Assembly (NCBI GenBank): GCA_021325675.1
Contig: JAJTCM010000001.1
Location: forward strand, 124,001 to 188,000
DNA length: 64,000 nt
Reading direction: 5' to 3'
Source: Crocinitomicaceae bacterium
GTDB lineage: Bacteria; Bacteroidota; Bacteroidia; Flavobacteriales_D; Crocinitomicaceae
The notes beneath the pieces were generated by a model, which saw only the letters and a program-made list of their open reading frames with translations, was not told where the DNA came from and did no database searches. Positions 1 through 9,025 of this stretch are shown here, piece after piece. Every line of letters starts with the position of its first letter. Position 1 is the stretch's first letter. The position numbers were made by a program, and so were the translations under genes.

Positions 1-1
1 T

Positions 2-3000
2 CTCATCAAAGAAAGCGGTGACCGGATTGAGCGCCGTACGATGGGAATGGCTTCTTTCCAGGTGCCTGATAATAAAACAGATGAAACGTATATTCCGAAA
101 ACAAGCAAAAGCGACAGCCTGAATGCTGAAAATAACCTCGCCGATACTAAAACAGACAACAAAACACCGGAAAATACTTTAGCGGATAACAAAACCGACA
201 ACAAGACGGACAATAAAACACCGCTGAACGGAACGGACAATAAAGTCGATCCAAAAACGGACACTAAAACGCCTGAGAATACATTAACGGATAACAAAAC
301 CGACAACAAGACGGATAATAAAACCCCGCTGAACGCAACCGACAATAAGGTAGATCCAAAAACGGACACTAAAACGCCTGAGAATACTTTAGCGGATAAC
401 AAAACCGATAACAAGACAGACAACAAAACCCCGCTGAACGGAACCGACAATAAGGTAGATCCAAAAACGGACACTAAAACGCCTGAGAACACTTTAACGG
501 ATAACAAAACCGATAATAAAACACCGCTGAACGGAACGGACAATAAAATTGATCCTAAAACAGACAACAAAACACCGGAAAATACTTTAGCGGATAACAA
601 AACCGATAACAAGACGGATAATAAAACACCGCTAAACGGAACAGACAATAAAGTCGATCCTAAAACAGACAACAAAACACCGGAAAATACTTTAGCGGAT
701 AACAAAACCGACAACAAGACGGATAATAAAACCCCGCTGAACGGAACGGAAAATAAAGTTGATCCAAAAACAGACACCAAAACACCTGAGAATACTTTAG
801 CAGTTCATAAAACAGTGCTTACACCTTCGGATTTGGAGGCGATCAAAAAAGTCAGTCCAACGTATGAAAAAACGACTGCTTCCATTGAAAATAACCCGTC
901 TTACGACCAGAAAGTGAAAAACGAAAAGCTGGTTATGGAGGAAAATAAGCTGCAAAAAAGCATAGATACCAAAATCAGTGAGCTTGATGCCCAATTAACA
1001 AAAAATCCTTCGGATACAGCTGCTACCGGACAGAAAGAGCGTTTAACGGCCATGAAGCAGGACAGCGAAAACCGCGAGAATGAATCCAAGCAGATTGTCG
1101 TAAGTGAAATTAAGGAAACAATTAAAAAAGACCAGCTGATCACTGCTGCGGATAAAAAATACAGCAAGGAGATTGCGGCGTTAACCCCAGAACAAAGCAC
1201 TGCCAGGGAAGAAAAGCTGCAGGAGAACCTGAAAAAACGTGTTGCAGCTAACGAAAAACGCATGGCTGCTAATGAAAATCTCGATCTGCAAGCCGAAAAC
1301 CAGGTATTGAACGAGCTCATCGATGAATCCCAGGGCCGAATCGAAACGATCAAAAACCCGGCAACCGCCAATACAACGAATCAAGGGGAGAAAAATCCTG
1401 TGGATGGCACAAACGGCACAAATAGCAGTGCGAATAACACAAACAGCGACGCTAAAACAGATAATTTGGCTGTTACAGCAGGAACGGATGCTAAGACCAT
1501 TGAGCTGAACAGCCTGCAAGCCCGCGAAACGGAGCTGGCAGCGCAGTTGGCTGATTCGAAATTACCCAAGGCCGACAAGCAAAAACTGGCTTTGGAATTG
1601 GCGGATAACCAGCAAAAGCAGCTGACAATTCTCAGTGAAAAAACCGGTGAGCAGGCTAAGCTGATCAGCTTCATGCCGGCAAATAAAACCGCACTTTCCA
1701 AAACAGATCTGCCGGTTGCACAAAATGACTCACTGGCTTTAGGAATGGCCGCTCAAAATGATGAAAGAATTGCAGCTTTGCAAAAAGAGCTGGTAAAAAC
1801 CAAAAAAGAAAGCAAAAAAGCGGAATTGATTGCTGAGATCAAATCGCTTCAGGCTCAAAACGCGGCCACTTATGAAGATGTTGCCTATTCGAAACAGCTG
1901 ACAAGTGATGCTTCACAATTACAAGCCATTGATCCGAAAGCGGGTAGCTTGACGCTGGAAAGCAAAAGCTCCCTTGAGAGGCGGAAAGCGGCTGTGAGCG
2001 AAGAATCCGAAAGCCTGAAAGCGCAGATCGAGCAGGATAAAATTGCTTTGAAGGAAGCGAGATCCGACGATAAGATCCTGTATGCAAGACGTATCGTGAC
2101 AAACGAAAAGCGCATTGGATTGCTGAATGAAGAAACGAAAAATATCGACAGCGAGCTGAAAAGCCGTCAGGCAGAAGAAAATAACAGTCAAACGGCTTCC
2201 GGGCCAAAAGCTGCTTACAGCGAAGAGGAGAAGAAACAGCTGAGTGCAACGGCCAGCTACGGTGAGCTGAAAATAGCTTACGAGCAGGCTGAAGAAGCAA
2301 CAGCTTCCAGATCTGTAGCATACAAAGCGCTCGATGAAGCGAAAAGCAATTATGCAGCTGCAGCAGCGGAGCAGGCAAAAAATCCGACGGCAGAAAACCA
2401 GCAGCGCGTAAGAAGGGCGCTGATTGAAGTGCTGGAAGCTACGCGTACTTACGAAGAAGCGGATGAAAAGCAAGTTGCTGCGCAGCAGGTTTACATGGAC
2501 CTGGGCAAAAACGAAGAGCATATTGCGAAGCTTGAATCGATGTTCCGCGACGGCGTAGAAGCGAATTATGTTGCAGCAGAATCGAATTATGTTGCGGCAG
2601 AAGAAAATACAAAAATAAAGCCGGAAACTGCGCTTATTGCTGATAACGTTCCATTCAAAATTTTGGAAGTTCCGCAGGAAAGCAGTGCCGAGGAGCGGAT
2701 CAAAGTGGGCGAGGAAATGCCGATGGGACTTATTTTCCGCATCCAGGTGGGCGCTTTCCGCAAGCCGCTGAAATCAAAAATGTATGCTGAGTTTACGCCT
2801 GTAACCGGTGAGCCGATCAAAGAAGGGATTACACGTTACATTACGGGTTATTTCGGCAGCACTGCTACGGCTTCACAAGCAAGAAGATCAATCCGGAACC
2901 TGGGTTACCGCGATGCTTTTATCGTCGCATACTGTGATGGAAAACGCATTTCCCTGGCGAAAGCGAAAAAACTGCAGGCCAGCGGCCAGTGTGTTCCTAA

Positions 3001-3514
3001 CCCAACGCTTGACCAGCAGGTAGAGATCGCTTCGGGCACTAACGAGGTGAAAACACCGGTAAAAACAGATGTAAATACCCCGGTGAAGACAGACGTAAAA
3101 ACCCCTGTGAAAACTGACGCTAAAACCGATCCTAAAACAGACCGCAAGACAACAACTCCGAACGTTAAAGCGGATTACAACAAGGCTGCCGGTGCAGTGA
3201 ACGCGATTGCCGTTGAAACCAAGCCAGGCTTGTTCTACACCGTTCAGATCGGGGCTTACCGCAAACCGGCAACAGCGAAACAGCTGAAATATGTTGAAAA
3301 TGTGGTTTCCAAATTACTTGCTGACGGCATGATCCGCTACTCAACCGGGATCTTCCCATCCGTTGAAGCAGCTATCCCTGCGAAAAGCAGCGCGGTTCAA
3401 AAAGGAATTACGGACGCATTTGTAACTGCTTACTACAACGGTGAGCGCATCAGTTTAGCTGAAGCCGACCGCTTGCTCAAAGAAAAGGGCGAGGGTATTT
3501 TGGAGAAACCTTGA
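2..3514 (+). CDS. Large repeat-rich protein with two C-terminal SPOR-like domains (5' end outside window)
   Basis: The frame is open from base 2, so the ATG at 41 is probably internal and the true start lies to the left. The visible part has four zones. First comes a Lys/Thr/Asp/Asn-rich tandem repeat (167-784). Next is a long Ala/Glu/Lys-rich stretch that looks coiled-coil or helical (about 850-2600). A first SPOR-like unit follows (about 2727-2990, beginning IFRIQVGAFRKP). After a KTD-rich linker (3048-3165) comes a second SPOR-like unit (about 3226-3495, FYTVQIGAYRKP). SPOR domains bind glycan-denuded peptidoglycan, so an envelope-associated role is likely. The two units are similar to each other, suggesting internal duplication. 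The N-terminal domain is not visible, so the full family cannot be named. No terminator is obvious downstream. Confidence 0.8.
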   Translation, partial: LIKESGDRIERRTMGMASFQVPDNKTDETYIPKTSKSDSLNAENNLADTKTDNKTPENTLADNKTDNKTDNKTPLNGTDNKVDPKTDTKTPENTLTDNKTDNKTDNKTPLNATDNKVDPKTDTKTPENTLADNKTDNKTDNKTPLNGTDNKVDPKTDTKTPENTLTDNKTDNKTPLNGTDNKIDPKTDNKTPENTLADNKTDNKTDNKTPLNGTDNKVDPKTDNKTPENTLADNKTDNKTDNKTPLNGTENKVDPKTDTKTPENTLAVHKTVLTPSDLEAIKKVSPTYEKTTASIENNPSYDQKVKNEKLVMEENKLQKSIDTKISELDAQLTKNPSDTAATGQKERLTAMKQDSENRENESKQIVVSEIKETIKKDQLITAADKKYSKEIAALTPEQSTAREEKLQENLKKRVAANEKRMAANENLDLQAENQVLNELIDESQGRIETIKNPATANTTNQGEKNPVDGTNGTNSSANNTNSDAKTDNLAVTAGTDAKTIELNSLQARETELAAQLADSKLPKADKQKLALELADNQQKQLTILSEKTGEQAKLISFMPANKTALSKTDLPVAQNDSLALGMAAQNDERIAALQKELVKTKKESKKAELIAEIKSLQAQNAATYEDVAYSKQLTSDASQLQAIDPKAGSLTLESKSSLERRKAAVSEESESLKAQIEQDKIALKEARSDDKILYARRIVTNEKRIGLLNEETKNIDSELKSRQAEENNSQTASGPKAAYSEEEKKQLSATASYGELKIAYEQAEEATASRSVAYKALDEAKSNYAAAAAEQAKNPTAENQQRVRRALIEVLEATRTYEEADEKQVAAQQVYMDLGKNEEHIAKLESMFRDGVEANYVAAESNYVAAEENTKIKPETALIADNVPFKILEVPQESSAEERIKVGEEMPMGLIFRIQVGAFRKPLKSKMYAEFTPVTGEPIKEGITRYITGYFGSTATASQARRSIRNLGYRDAFIVAYCDGKRISLAKAKKLQASGQCVPNPTLDQQVEIASGTNEVKTPVKTDVNTPVKTDVKTPVKTDAKTDPKTDRKTTTPNVKADYNKAAGAVNAIAVETKPGLFYTVQIGAYRKPATAKQLKYVENVVSKLLADGMIRYSTGIFPSVEAAIPAKSSAVQKGITDAFVTAYYNGERISLAEADRLLKEKGEGILEKP
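167..784 (+). repeat. Six in-frame tandem copies of a 35-residue (105-bp) repeat
   Basis: Six consecutive units start with PENTL and run through DNKTDNKTDNKT, PLNGTDNKVDPKT and a final DTKT or DNKT. Five units are 105 bp and the fourth is 93 bp because one DNKT tetrapeptide is missing. A seventh partial unit follows. Copies differ mostly at synonymous or single positions, so the array looks recently amplified and length-variable. The composition is disordered and positively charged. Confidence 0.95.
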
Positions 3515-3613
3515 TTTTGAATGTGCTGATTAGTAATGTGCTAATATGCTAATTCACTTCGTGGTTATTCGGGGCAGGGCAAATGACTTTAATTATGTTC
3601 ATTACTCATCATT

Positions 3614-5209
3614 CTATTTCACCTTGATGTAAAAATCCGGGTCAACTTCAGGATGCTGTTTTTTGGTCCATCCCGGAAATTTTTTCCAGTCGCTTGTTGG
3701 TTCGATCCAGCTTCCGTCTTTCAGCTTTACTTTCATATCGAAGCCAGGTACAACTGAGCTCCAGCGGTATTTCGTTTTTCCTTTTTTACCTTTGAATTCC
3801 AGCACGGGAATGTCTTTGGAACGCAGGTACTGGTCAAAAACCTTGTCGAGCTTCAGGCCGCTGAATTTACTCATGAAAGTTTCTATTTCGGCGCTTGTAA
3901 CGGTTTTGTGGTAAAATTCCCTGTTCATTTCGCGGAGCATGCTGCGAAAGCGCTTGTCATCATTCATCAGCTGGCGGACAAGGTGCACGAGATTTCCGCC
4001 TTTATAGTACATATCTCCGCTGCCTTCGTTGCGTACGCCGTAATGCCCGATGATCGGAATGTCATTTTCGATGTTTTTCCGGATGCCTGCCACATAAGCC
4101 GTCGCGGCGTCTTTGCCATAGTAATATTCCGTGAAAAGCGTTTCTGAATAATTGGTAAAAGATTCATGGATCCACATATCGGCCACATCTTTCGACGTGA
4201 TATTGTTGCCATACCATTCGTGGCCGCTTTCATGTATGATAATGAAATCCCATTTCAAGCCCCAGCCGGATTCACTGAGGTCCTTGCCGGAATAGCCGTT
4301 CTGAAAACCGTTCCCGTAGGCGATCCCGCTTTGGTGCTCCATGCCTAAATACGGTGACTGCACAAGCTTGTAGCCGTCTTCGTAGAAAGGGTAGGGGCCA
4401 AACCAGTATTCGAAGCATTTCAGCATGTCGTGGCTTTGCTTAAATTGCGTTTTGGCGCGCTCAAGCTCATAATCCAGCACCCAGTAGCTGCAGTCCAACG
4501 TGCCTTTTTCGCCCTGGTAGCTGTCCTTCCAGCCCACATAATACCCGATATAAGGAATAATATTGTAATTATTGATTGGGTTTACAATTTTCCAGCTTAC
4601 GCGTTTTTTACCATTAATTTCATCCTCGTAAAGCAGTTTTCCATTCGAAACCGCCTGTAGTTCCTTCGGAACGATCATTGTCAAAACCGAGCCGTTTTCC
4701 GGTTCATCGCCCTGGTAATCTTTGCAGGGATACCAAATGCTGGCGCCAATTCCCTGGCAGGCAACTGACATCCACGGGCGTCCTTTTTCGTCTTTCGACC
4801 ACACCCAGCCGCCGTCCCATGGGGCTTTTACTGCTTCGCGGGGTTTGCCGGAAAAATAAACGAGAATACTGGATTCCTGTTCTTTAAACAATTTCTGTTC
4901 GATATTCACCCACAAAATACCGCCGTCGCGTTCATAGCTGAGCTTTTTGCCACGCATCAGGATAGAATCGATCTGTAAAGCTTTGTCGAGGTCGATCTGC
5001 ATTTTGCGCAGGCTCCCGGTCACCGTAAAGCTGATCGTGTTGGAGCCTTTGATGGTTTTGGTCGCATAATCCGGTTCAACCGTCAGGTCGTAATGGGTAA
5101 CGTTCCACCAGCTGCGTTCAGGCGTATCGGACCCAAGCAGGCTGTCCTGACGGTTAAAGCTCTGTGCAGCAAGTGCAAAGGGGAAAAACAGGCACAAAAA
5201 TGTTTTCAT
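3614..5209 (-). CDS. M1 family zinc metallopeptidase
   Basis: This 531-residue protein has a signal peptide (MKTFLCLFFPFALAAQS) and the full gluzincin site. HESGH lies at residues 326-330 and the third zinc ligand is E349 in WIHESFTNYSE, matching HExxH-x18-E. GMEHQSG at 289-295 corresponds to the GAMEN exopeptidase motif of M1 enzymes, although its sequence is altered. The C-terminal helical domain of classical aminopeptidase N is missing, as is common for short Bacteroidota M1 proteins. It is probably a periplasmic aminopeptidase used in peptide scavenging. The gene stands alone and is divergent from the UbiB-like gene. A good minus-7 box lies 24-31 bases upstream of the ATG. Confidence 0.92.
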   Translation of the reverse strand: MKTFLCLFFPFALAAQSFNRQDSLLGSDTPERSWWNVTHYDLTVEPDYATKTIKGSNTISFTVTGSLRKMQIDLDKALQIDSILMRGKKLSYERDGGILWVNIEQKLFKEQESSILVYFSGKPREAVKAPWDGGWVWSKDEKGRPWMSVACQGIGASIWYPCKDYQGDEPENGSVLTMIVPKELQAVSNGKLLYEDEINGKKRVSWKIVNPINNYNIIPYIGYYVGWKDSYQGEKGTLDCSYWVLDYELERAKTQFKQSHDMLKCFEYWFGPYPFYEDGYKLVQSPYLGMEHQSGIAYGNGFQNGYSGKDLSESGWGLKWDFIIIHESGHEWYGNNITSKDVADMWIHESFTNYSETLFTEYYYGKDAATAYVAGIRKNIENDIPIIGHYGVRNEGSGDMYYKGGNLVHLVRQLMNDDKRFRSMLREMNREFYHKTVTSAEIETFMSKFSGLKLDKVFDQYLRSKDIPVLEFKGKKGKTKYRWSSVVPGFDMKVKLKDGSWIEPTSDWKKFPGWTKKQHPEVDPDFYIKVK

Positions 5210-5232
5210 AAGGAGTAATTTATCGGCTCAGG

Positions 5233-5240
5233 CAAATGTA
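5233..5240 (-). promoter_or_regulatory. Minus-7 promoter box (TACATTTG) of the M1 peptidase gene
   Basis: Read on the minus strand this is a perfect match to the Bacteroidota TAnnTTTG box. The predicted leader is about 18 bases. Confidence 0.6.
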
Positions 5241-5363
5241 GCTAAAATGATGTAAAACGGTTTTCCGCTCATCCGTTTCCTCCTTTTTTTTGATAAAAAA
5301 AAACATTTTTTTTTGTAAACCTATTGTCTCATTTTGACTAATTTTAGCCTAAAGTAAATTAGC

Positions 5364-7049
5364 ATGTGGATTTTCCGTTTTCGACAAAATGCAAGGAATG
5401 TAATCCGTTTAATGTCAATCATTTTGATTGTGTTGAACCATTACCTTCGCAACTGGTTTACTACCGGTCCTTTGAGGGTTATTTTTGACCGGAGGGGCAA
5501 AAGGCGCCTTTCCCGTGCGGAACGTTTGCGTCATATCCTGGAAGACCTTGGCCCAACCTTTATTAAATTTGGTCAGATCCTGGCCGACAGACCGGATATG
5601 GCTTCAGAAAACCTGCGGCTGGAGCTCAAAAAGCTGCAATCAGCGGCGCGTCCTTTTGACGACCTGATCGCCCATAAAATTATTGAAAATGAGCTGGGTG
5701 ATAATGTGAACAAATTGTTTTCATCTATCGAAGAAAAGCATTTTGCCGCGGCTTCGATCGGCCAGATATACCGTGCAAGGTTAAAAAACGGTGAGCAGGT
5801 CGTTATCAAAGTGCAGCGCCCGGGAATCCGCCAGAAAATTAAGCTGGACCTCGTTTTGCTGCAGGTGTTTGCCCGTAAGATCCAGCAGGGCTATCCCGAA
5901 TTGAGCACATTTAATCTCGAAGGCTTTATTAAGGATTTCGGTGAAATCATCCTCAAGGAGCTGGATTTTACGAACGAGATGTCGAATATGCTCCGTTTGC
6001 AGCACATGTTCCGCGAGATGGAAAGCTGTCATATTCCGCGGGTGCATACACGCCACAGTACGAATAAGGTGCTGATCATGGAATACATTGAAGGCGAGCG
6101 CCCGGATAATGTTGCCAACCTCATTAAAAAAGGATATTCGCCGCAAAAAATTGCCGAAAACGGGATGAATGCCGTTCTGACGATGATCCTCAAATATGGT
6201 TTTTTTCATGCCGATCCACATCCCGGGAATATTTTTATCCGCGACAATAACCAGATTGTACTGATCGATCACGGAATGTGCGCTTCGCTGCGTCCCAAGC
6301 AAATAGACGGTTTGATCCGTTTTCTCATGGGCTTTTCGGAGAAAAATCCGCGTAAAATTGCCCGGGCTTTGCTCGCAATGACGGAAGCGCAGAATTTCAG
6401 GGAAGTGGAAAACCTCGAATTCGATATCCATGAATTAATTCAGAAATATAGTTTCCTGACTTATTCCGATGTGGATATTTCGGGCTTGTTCAACGATACG
6501 TTCAGGCTCCTGATCAAATATGAGATCAAAATCCCTTCGAGCTTATATATGCTGATCAAAACGCTGGTGACTATCCAGAACCTGGCGGAGCAAATGCAGG
6601 CCAAGTTGTCCCTGGTAGATATGATCCGGCCGTATGCCCGTGAAAAAATCATGGAGAAATTCAGCTGGGAGAATATCAAGACGAAGGTTGTGCACGTAGC
6701 GGAAGATTATTTGTACCTCGTTGAGACCCTGCCGAAAGATATCCGGGCCATCGTAACTGATTTCAAGATCAACGGTTTGCGCCACCACATCAAGCTGGGT
6801 GAAGACGGAATGAACCGCAAGCATGTCAGCTCGCTTTTAAACCGCCTCGGAACTGTTGTACTCATTGGCTTCATGCTCCTCTGCGCTACAATTCTTAAAA
6901 TTTACAACGTCCAGTTTTTCAAGAACCCTAATGGCAAATCATATATGAAGGCCATTTTCGGTGATTTCCCGGATTATTTCTTCGTAATTACGATTGTGCT
7001 CTCCGTGATGCTGCTGCTCCGCATGGTGTTCAGAAACAGGACTTCTTAG
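5364..7049 (+). CDS. UbiB/AarF (ABC1) family atypical kinase
   Basis: This 561-residue protein carries all the hallmarks of the ABC1/UbiB kinase-like family. These are KFGQ (residues 68-71), the Ala-rich AAASIGQ nucleotide loop (128-134), the lysine in VVIKVQRP (about 149), the catalytic HADPHPGN (282-289) and the metal-binding IDHG (301-304). Two hydrophobic segments at the C terminus (about 495-515 and 535-553) are likely membrane anchors, as in UbiB. Family members support isoprenoid quinone biosynthesis or lipid handling through an ATPase activity. In a menaquinone-using Bacteroidota the exact role is not settled. The first ATG in frame is used and no Shine-Dalgarno is visible. Confidence 0.93.
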   Translation: MWIFRFRQNARNVIRLMSIILIVLNHYLRNWFTTGPLRVIFDRRGKRRLSRAERLRHILEDLGPTFIKFGQILADRPDMASENLRLELKKLQSAARPFDDLIAHKIIENELGDNVNKLFSSIEEKHFAAASIGQIYRARLKNGEQVVIKVQRPGIRQKIKLDLVLLQVFARKIQQGYPELSTFNLEGFIKDFGEIILKELDFTNEMSNMLRLQHMFREMESCHIPRVHTRHSTNKVLIMEYIEGERPDNVANLIKKGYSPQKIAENGMNAVLTMILKYGFFHADPHPGNIFIRDNNQIVLIDHGMCASLRPKQIDGLIRFLMGFSEKNPRKIARALLAMTEAQNFREVENLEFDIHELIQKYSFLTYSDVDISGLFNDTFRLLIKYEIKIPSSLYMLIKTLVTIQNLAEQMQAKLSLVDMIRPYAREKIMEKFSWENIKTKVVHVAEDYLYLVETLPKDIRAIVTDFKINGLRHHIKLGEDGMNRKHVSSLLNRLGTVVLIGFMLLCATILKIYNVQFFKNPNGKSYMKAIFGDFPDYFFVITIVLSVMLLLRMVFRNRTS

Positions 7050-7378
7050 AAATTGAGAATTAATTGCTGTCTGCGGCGGTGAGAATGGAAAATAGGTTTA
7101 ACTAAGCATCTTCAACTGCCGAAATCAAAAGCATAGCTATCACGAAGTAGCGACGAATTCAATCTTCGAATTTCAAATCTGCATAAGCAGCAATCCGCAC
7201 AACGGTAATTGCGCAGCATAAATATTATAAAATTTTCCTGAGTTTATGTAAGCTGGAATTCGCTCCGGTTTAGCATTTTTGTTTTACTAAAACCTGAACT
7301 ACCTTTTATGATCAAACACCTCTACAACGGCAAAGGTTTTAAGACCTGGCTGAAGCAACGAACCAATACAACAGCCTT
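7050..7378. other. Intergenic region without recognised gene
   Basis: This 329-base AT-rich stretch lies between the UbiB-like gene and the SDR-Ku-LigD operon. It begins with a fragment of the ATTCTCAATT/GAGAATGG low-complexity family seen elsewhere in the window. I see no clear terminator. A short frame at 7308-7505 overlaps the SDR gene and looks spurious. The promoter of the downstream operon should be here, but no perfect TAnnTTTG box was found. Confidence 0.5.
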
Positions 7379-8248
7379 ATGCAAAAAAGCAACCCACCAA
7401 AAAAAATCTTTAAAAAGCAGTCACAGAGCCAGCCCGGACTGGAATTTAAAATGGACCCCCTGCCTGAATTTGATTACGGTACACCCGGGAGCGAGAAGCT
7501 GCTGAACAAAAATTGCATTATTACCGGCGGTGACAGCGGGATTGGCCGGGCAGTAGCGATCGCTTTTGCCAGGGAAGGCGCCAATGTAGCGATAGTTTAC
7601 AAGAAAAAAGAAGCGCAGGATGCTGAAATCACGGCGCAGTACATCAAAACGAAGTTCAATCGCAAATGCATTACCGTAGCGGCGAACCTTGCCAAAGAGG
7701 AGCAGTGTATGGAAGCAGCGGTGAAAATCATTAAAAAGATGGAGCGGATTGATGTTCTGGTGAACAATGCAGCCATTCATTACCCGGCGAAAGATTTGTC
7801 TGAAATTACGACGCCGAACCTCCTGGAAACGTTTGCTGTGAATATTTTCGCCATGTTTTGGCTCACGAAAGCCGTTTTGCCTTACATGAAAAAAGGGGCG
7901 AATATCATCAATACGACCTCCGTTACGGCTTACCGCGGCAGCAGCCATTTAATCGATTACAGCGCAACAAAAGGGGCGATTGTTTCCTTTACGCGCAGTC
8001 TGGCTTCCAACCTGGTAGAAAAAGGAATCCGTGTGAACGGCGTTGCCCCGGGACCGGTCTGGACACCGCTGATCCCTGCAAGCATGCCCGATGAGAAAGT
8101 ACAGACTTTCGGGACGGATTCACCGATGAAACGCCCGGCACAACCTGCGGAGCTCGCCCCGGCCTATGTTTTCCTGGCCAGTGATGAGGCAGCTTATATT
8201 TCGGGGGAGATCATCCACGTGAACGGAGGTGAAATTGTAAACAGCTAA
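7379..8248 (+). CDS. SDR family oxidoreductase (YghA-like)
   Basis: This 289-residue short-chain dehydrogenase has a Rossmann glycine motif TGGDSGIG (49-56), the structural NNA motif (VLVNNAAIHYP), and a catalytic YSATKGA (Tyr-x-x-x-Lys) preceded by the Ser in NTTSVTAYRGSS. The roughly 40-residue N-terminal extension ending in MDPLPEFDY is typical of the YghA/glucose-dehydrogenase-like SDR group, which uses NAD(P) to reduce aldehydes or ketones. The substrate is not predictable. The stop is 3 bases before the Ku start, so the gene is almost certainly cotranscribed with ku and ligD. SDRs of this group are often in general-stress regulons, which fits the neighbourhood. Confidence 0.9.
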   Translation: MQKSNPPKKIFKKQSQSQPGLEFKMDPLPEFDYGTPGSEKLLNKNCIITGGDSGIGRAVAIAFAREGANVAIVYKKKEAQDAEITAQYIKTKFNRKCITVAANLAKEEQCMEAAVKIIKKMERIDVLVNNAAIHYPAKDLSEITTPNLLETFAVNIFAMFWLTKAVLPYMKKGANIINTTSVTAYRGSSHLIDYSATKGAIVSFTRSLASNLVEKGIRVNGVAPGPVWTPLIPASMPDEKVQTFGTDSPMKRPAQPAELAPAYVFLASDEAAYISGEIIHVNGGEIVNS

Positions 8249-8251
8249 GCC

Positions 8252-9022
8252 ATGAAAGCAATATGGAAAGGGGCAATCAGCTTCGGTTTGGTAAACATAC
8301 CGGTGAAACTTTACAGCGCCACGCAGCAGAGCCGGCTTGACCTGGATATGGTTGACCGCCGCGACCATTCCCCGATCCATTTTCAGCGGGTGAATGAAAA
8401 CACGGGCAAAAAAGTGGAGTGGGACGATATCGCCAAAGCTTACATGGTGAATGAAGAATATATCGTGCTTGATCCTGAGGACTTTGAAGAAGCGGCGCCT
8501 GCCAAAACGAAAATAATTGAAGTGAACCATTTCATTGATGTAGACGAAATAGACAGTATTTATTTTGAAAATTCCTACTACGCCGAACCGGAGAAATCGG
8601 GGCAAAAAGCTTACGCTTTGCTTCGGGAAGCGCTGACAAAAACCGGTAAGGTCGGCGTAGCCCAGTTTGTGATGCGAACGGCTGAAACGCTGGTTGTCAT
8701 CAAACCGATGGGTAATATCCTGGTGATCAGTAAAATCCGCTTTGCGGAAGAAATCAGGAGTATAGAAGATTTCGATCTGCCTCCTAAATCGGTTGTGAAA
8801 CCAACGGAGCTGAAAATGGCCGTTACCCTGATCAATCAATATACGGAACCTTTCAAAATTGAAAAATATAAGGACGAATATACAAGTGCTTTACTCAAGG
8901 TTATCAAAGCCAAAGCCAGCGGGAAACGGGCAAAAATCCGCAAGCTTCCGGTTGCCGAAAATCGCAAAGATTCCTTGCTGGAACAATTGAAAGCCAGTTT
9001 GTCAAACAAAAAAACTTCCTGA
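8252..9022 (+). CDS. ku: Non-homologous end-joining protein Ku
   Basis: This 256-residue protein starts MKAIWKGAISFGLVNIPVKLY, the near-universal N terminus of bacterial Ku. It continues with the Ku-core beta-barrel signatures (KVEWDDIAKAY, ENSYYAEPEKSGQKAYALLREAL, GVAQFVMRTAETLVVI). Ku forms a homodimeric ring that threads onto DNA ends and recruits LigD. The C terminus is short and basic (KAKASGKRAKIRKL), as in other minimal bacterial Ku proteins. It sits 3 bases after the SDR gene and 3 bases before ligD. This is a complete two-protein NHEJ system. Confidence 0.97.
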   Translation: MKAIWKGAISFGLVNIPVKLYSATQQSRLDLDMVDRRDHSPIHFQRVNENTGKKVEWDDIAKAYMVNEEYIVLDPEDFEEAAPAKTKIIEVNHFIDVDEIDSIYFENSYYAEPEKSGQKAYALLREALTKTGKVGVAQFVMRTAETLVVIKPMGNILVISKIRFAEEIRSIEDFDLPPKSVVKPTELKMAVTLINQYTEPFKIEKYKDEYTSALLKVIKAKASGKRAKIRKLPVAENRKDSLLEQLKASLSNKKTS

Positions 9023-9025
9023 CCG

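Noticed and set aside
167-784. Tandem repeats considered as a CRISPR array
   Set aside because: The units are contiguous, in frame and have no spacers; they encode protein repeats.
7308-7505. A 65-codon frame overlapping the SDR gene start
   Set aside because: It overlaps the well-supported SDR gene in another frame, with Lys/Thr-rich composition unlike a real protein.
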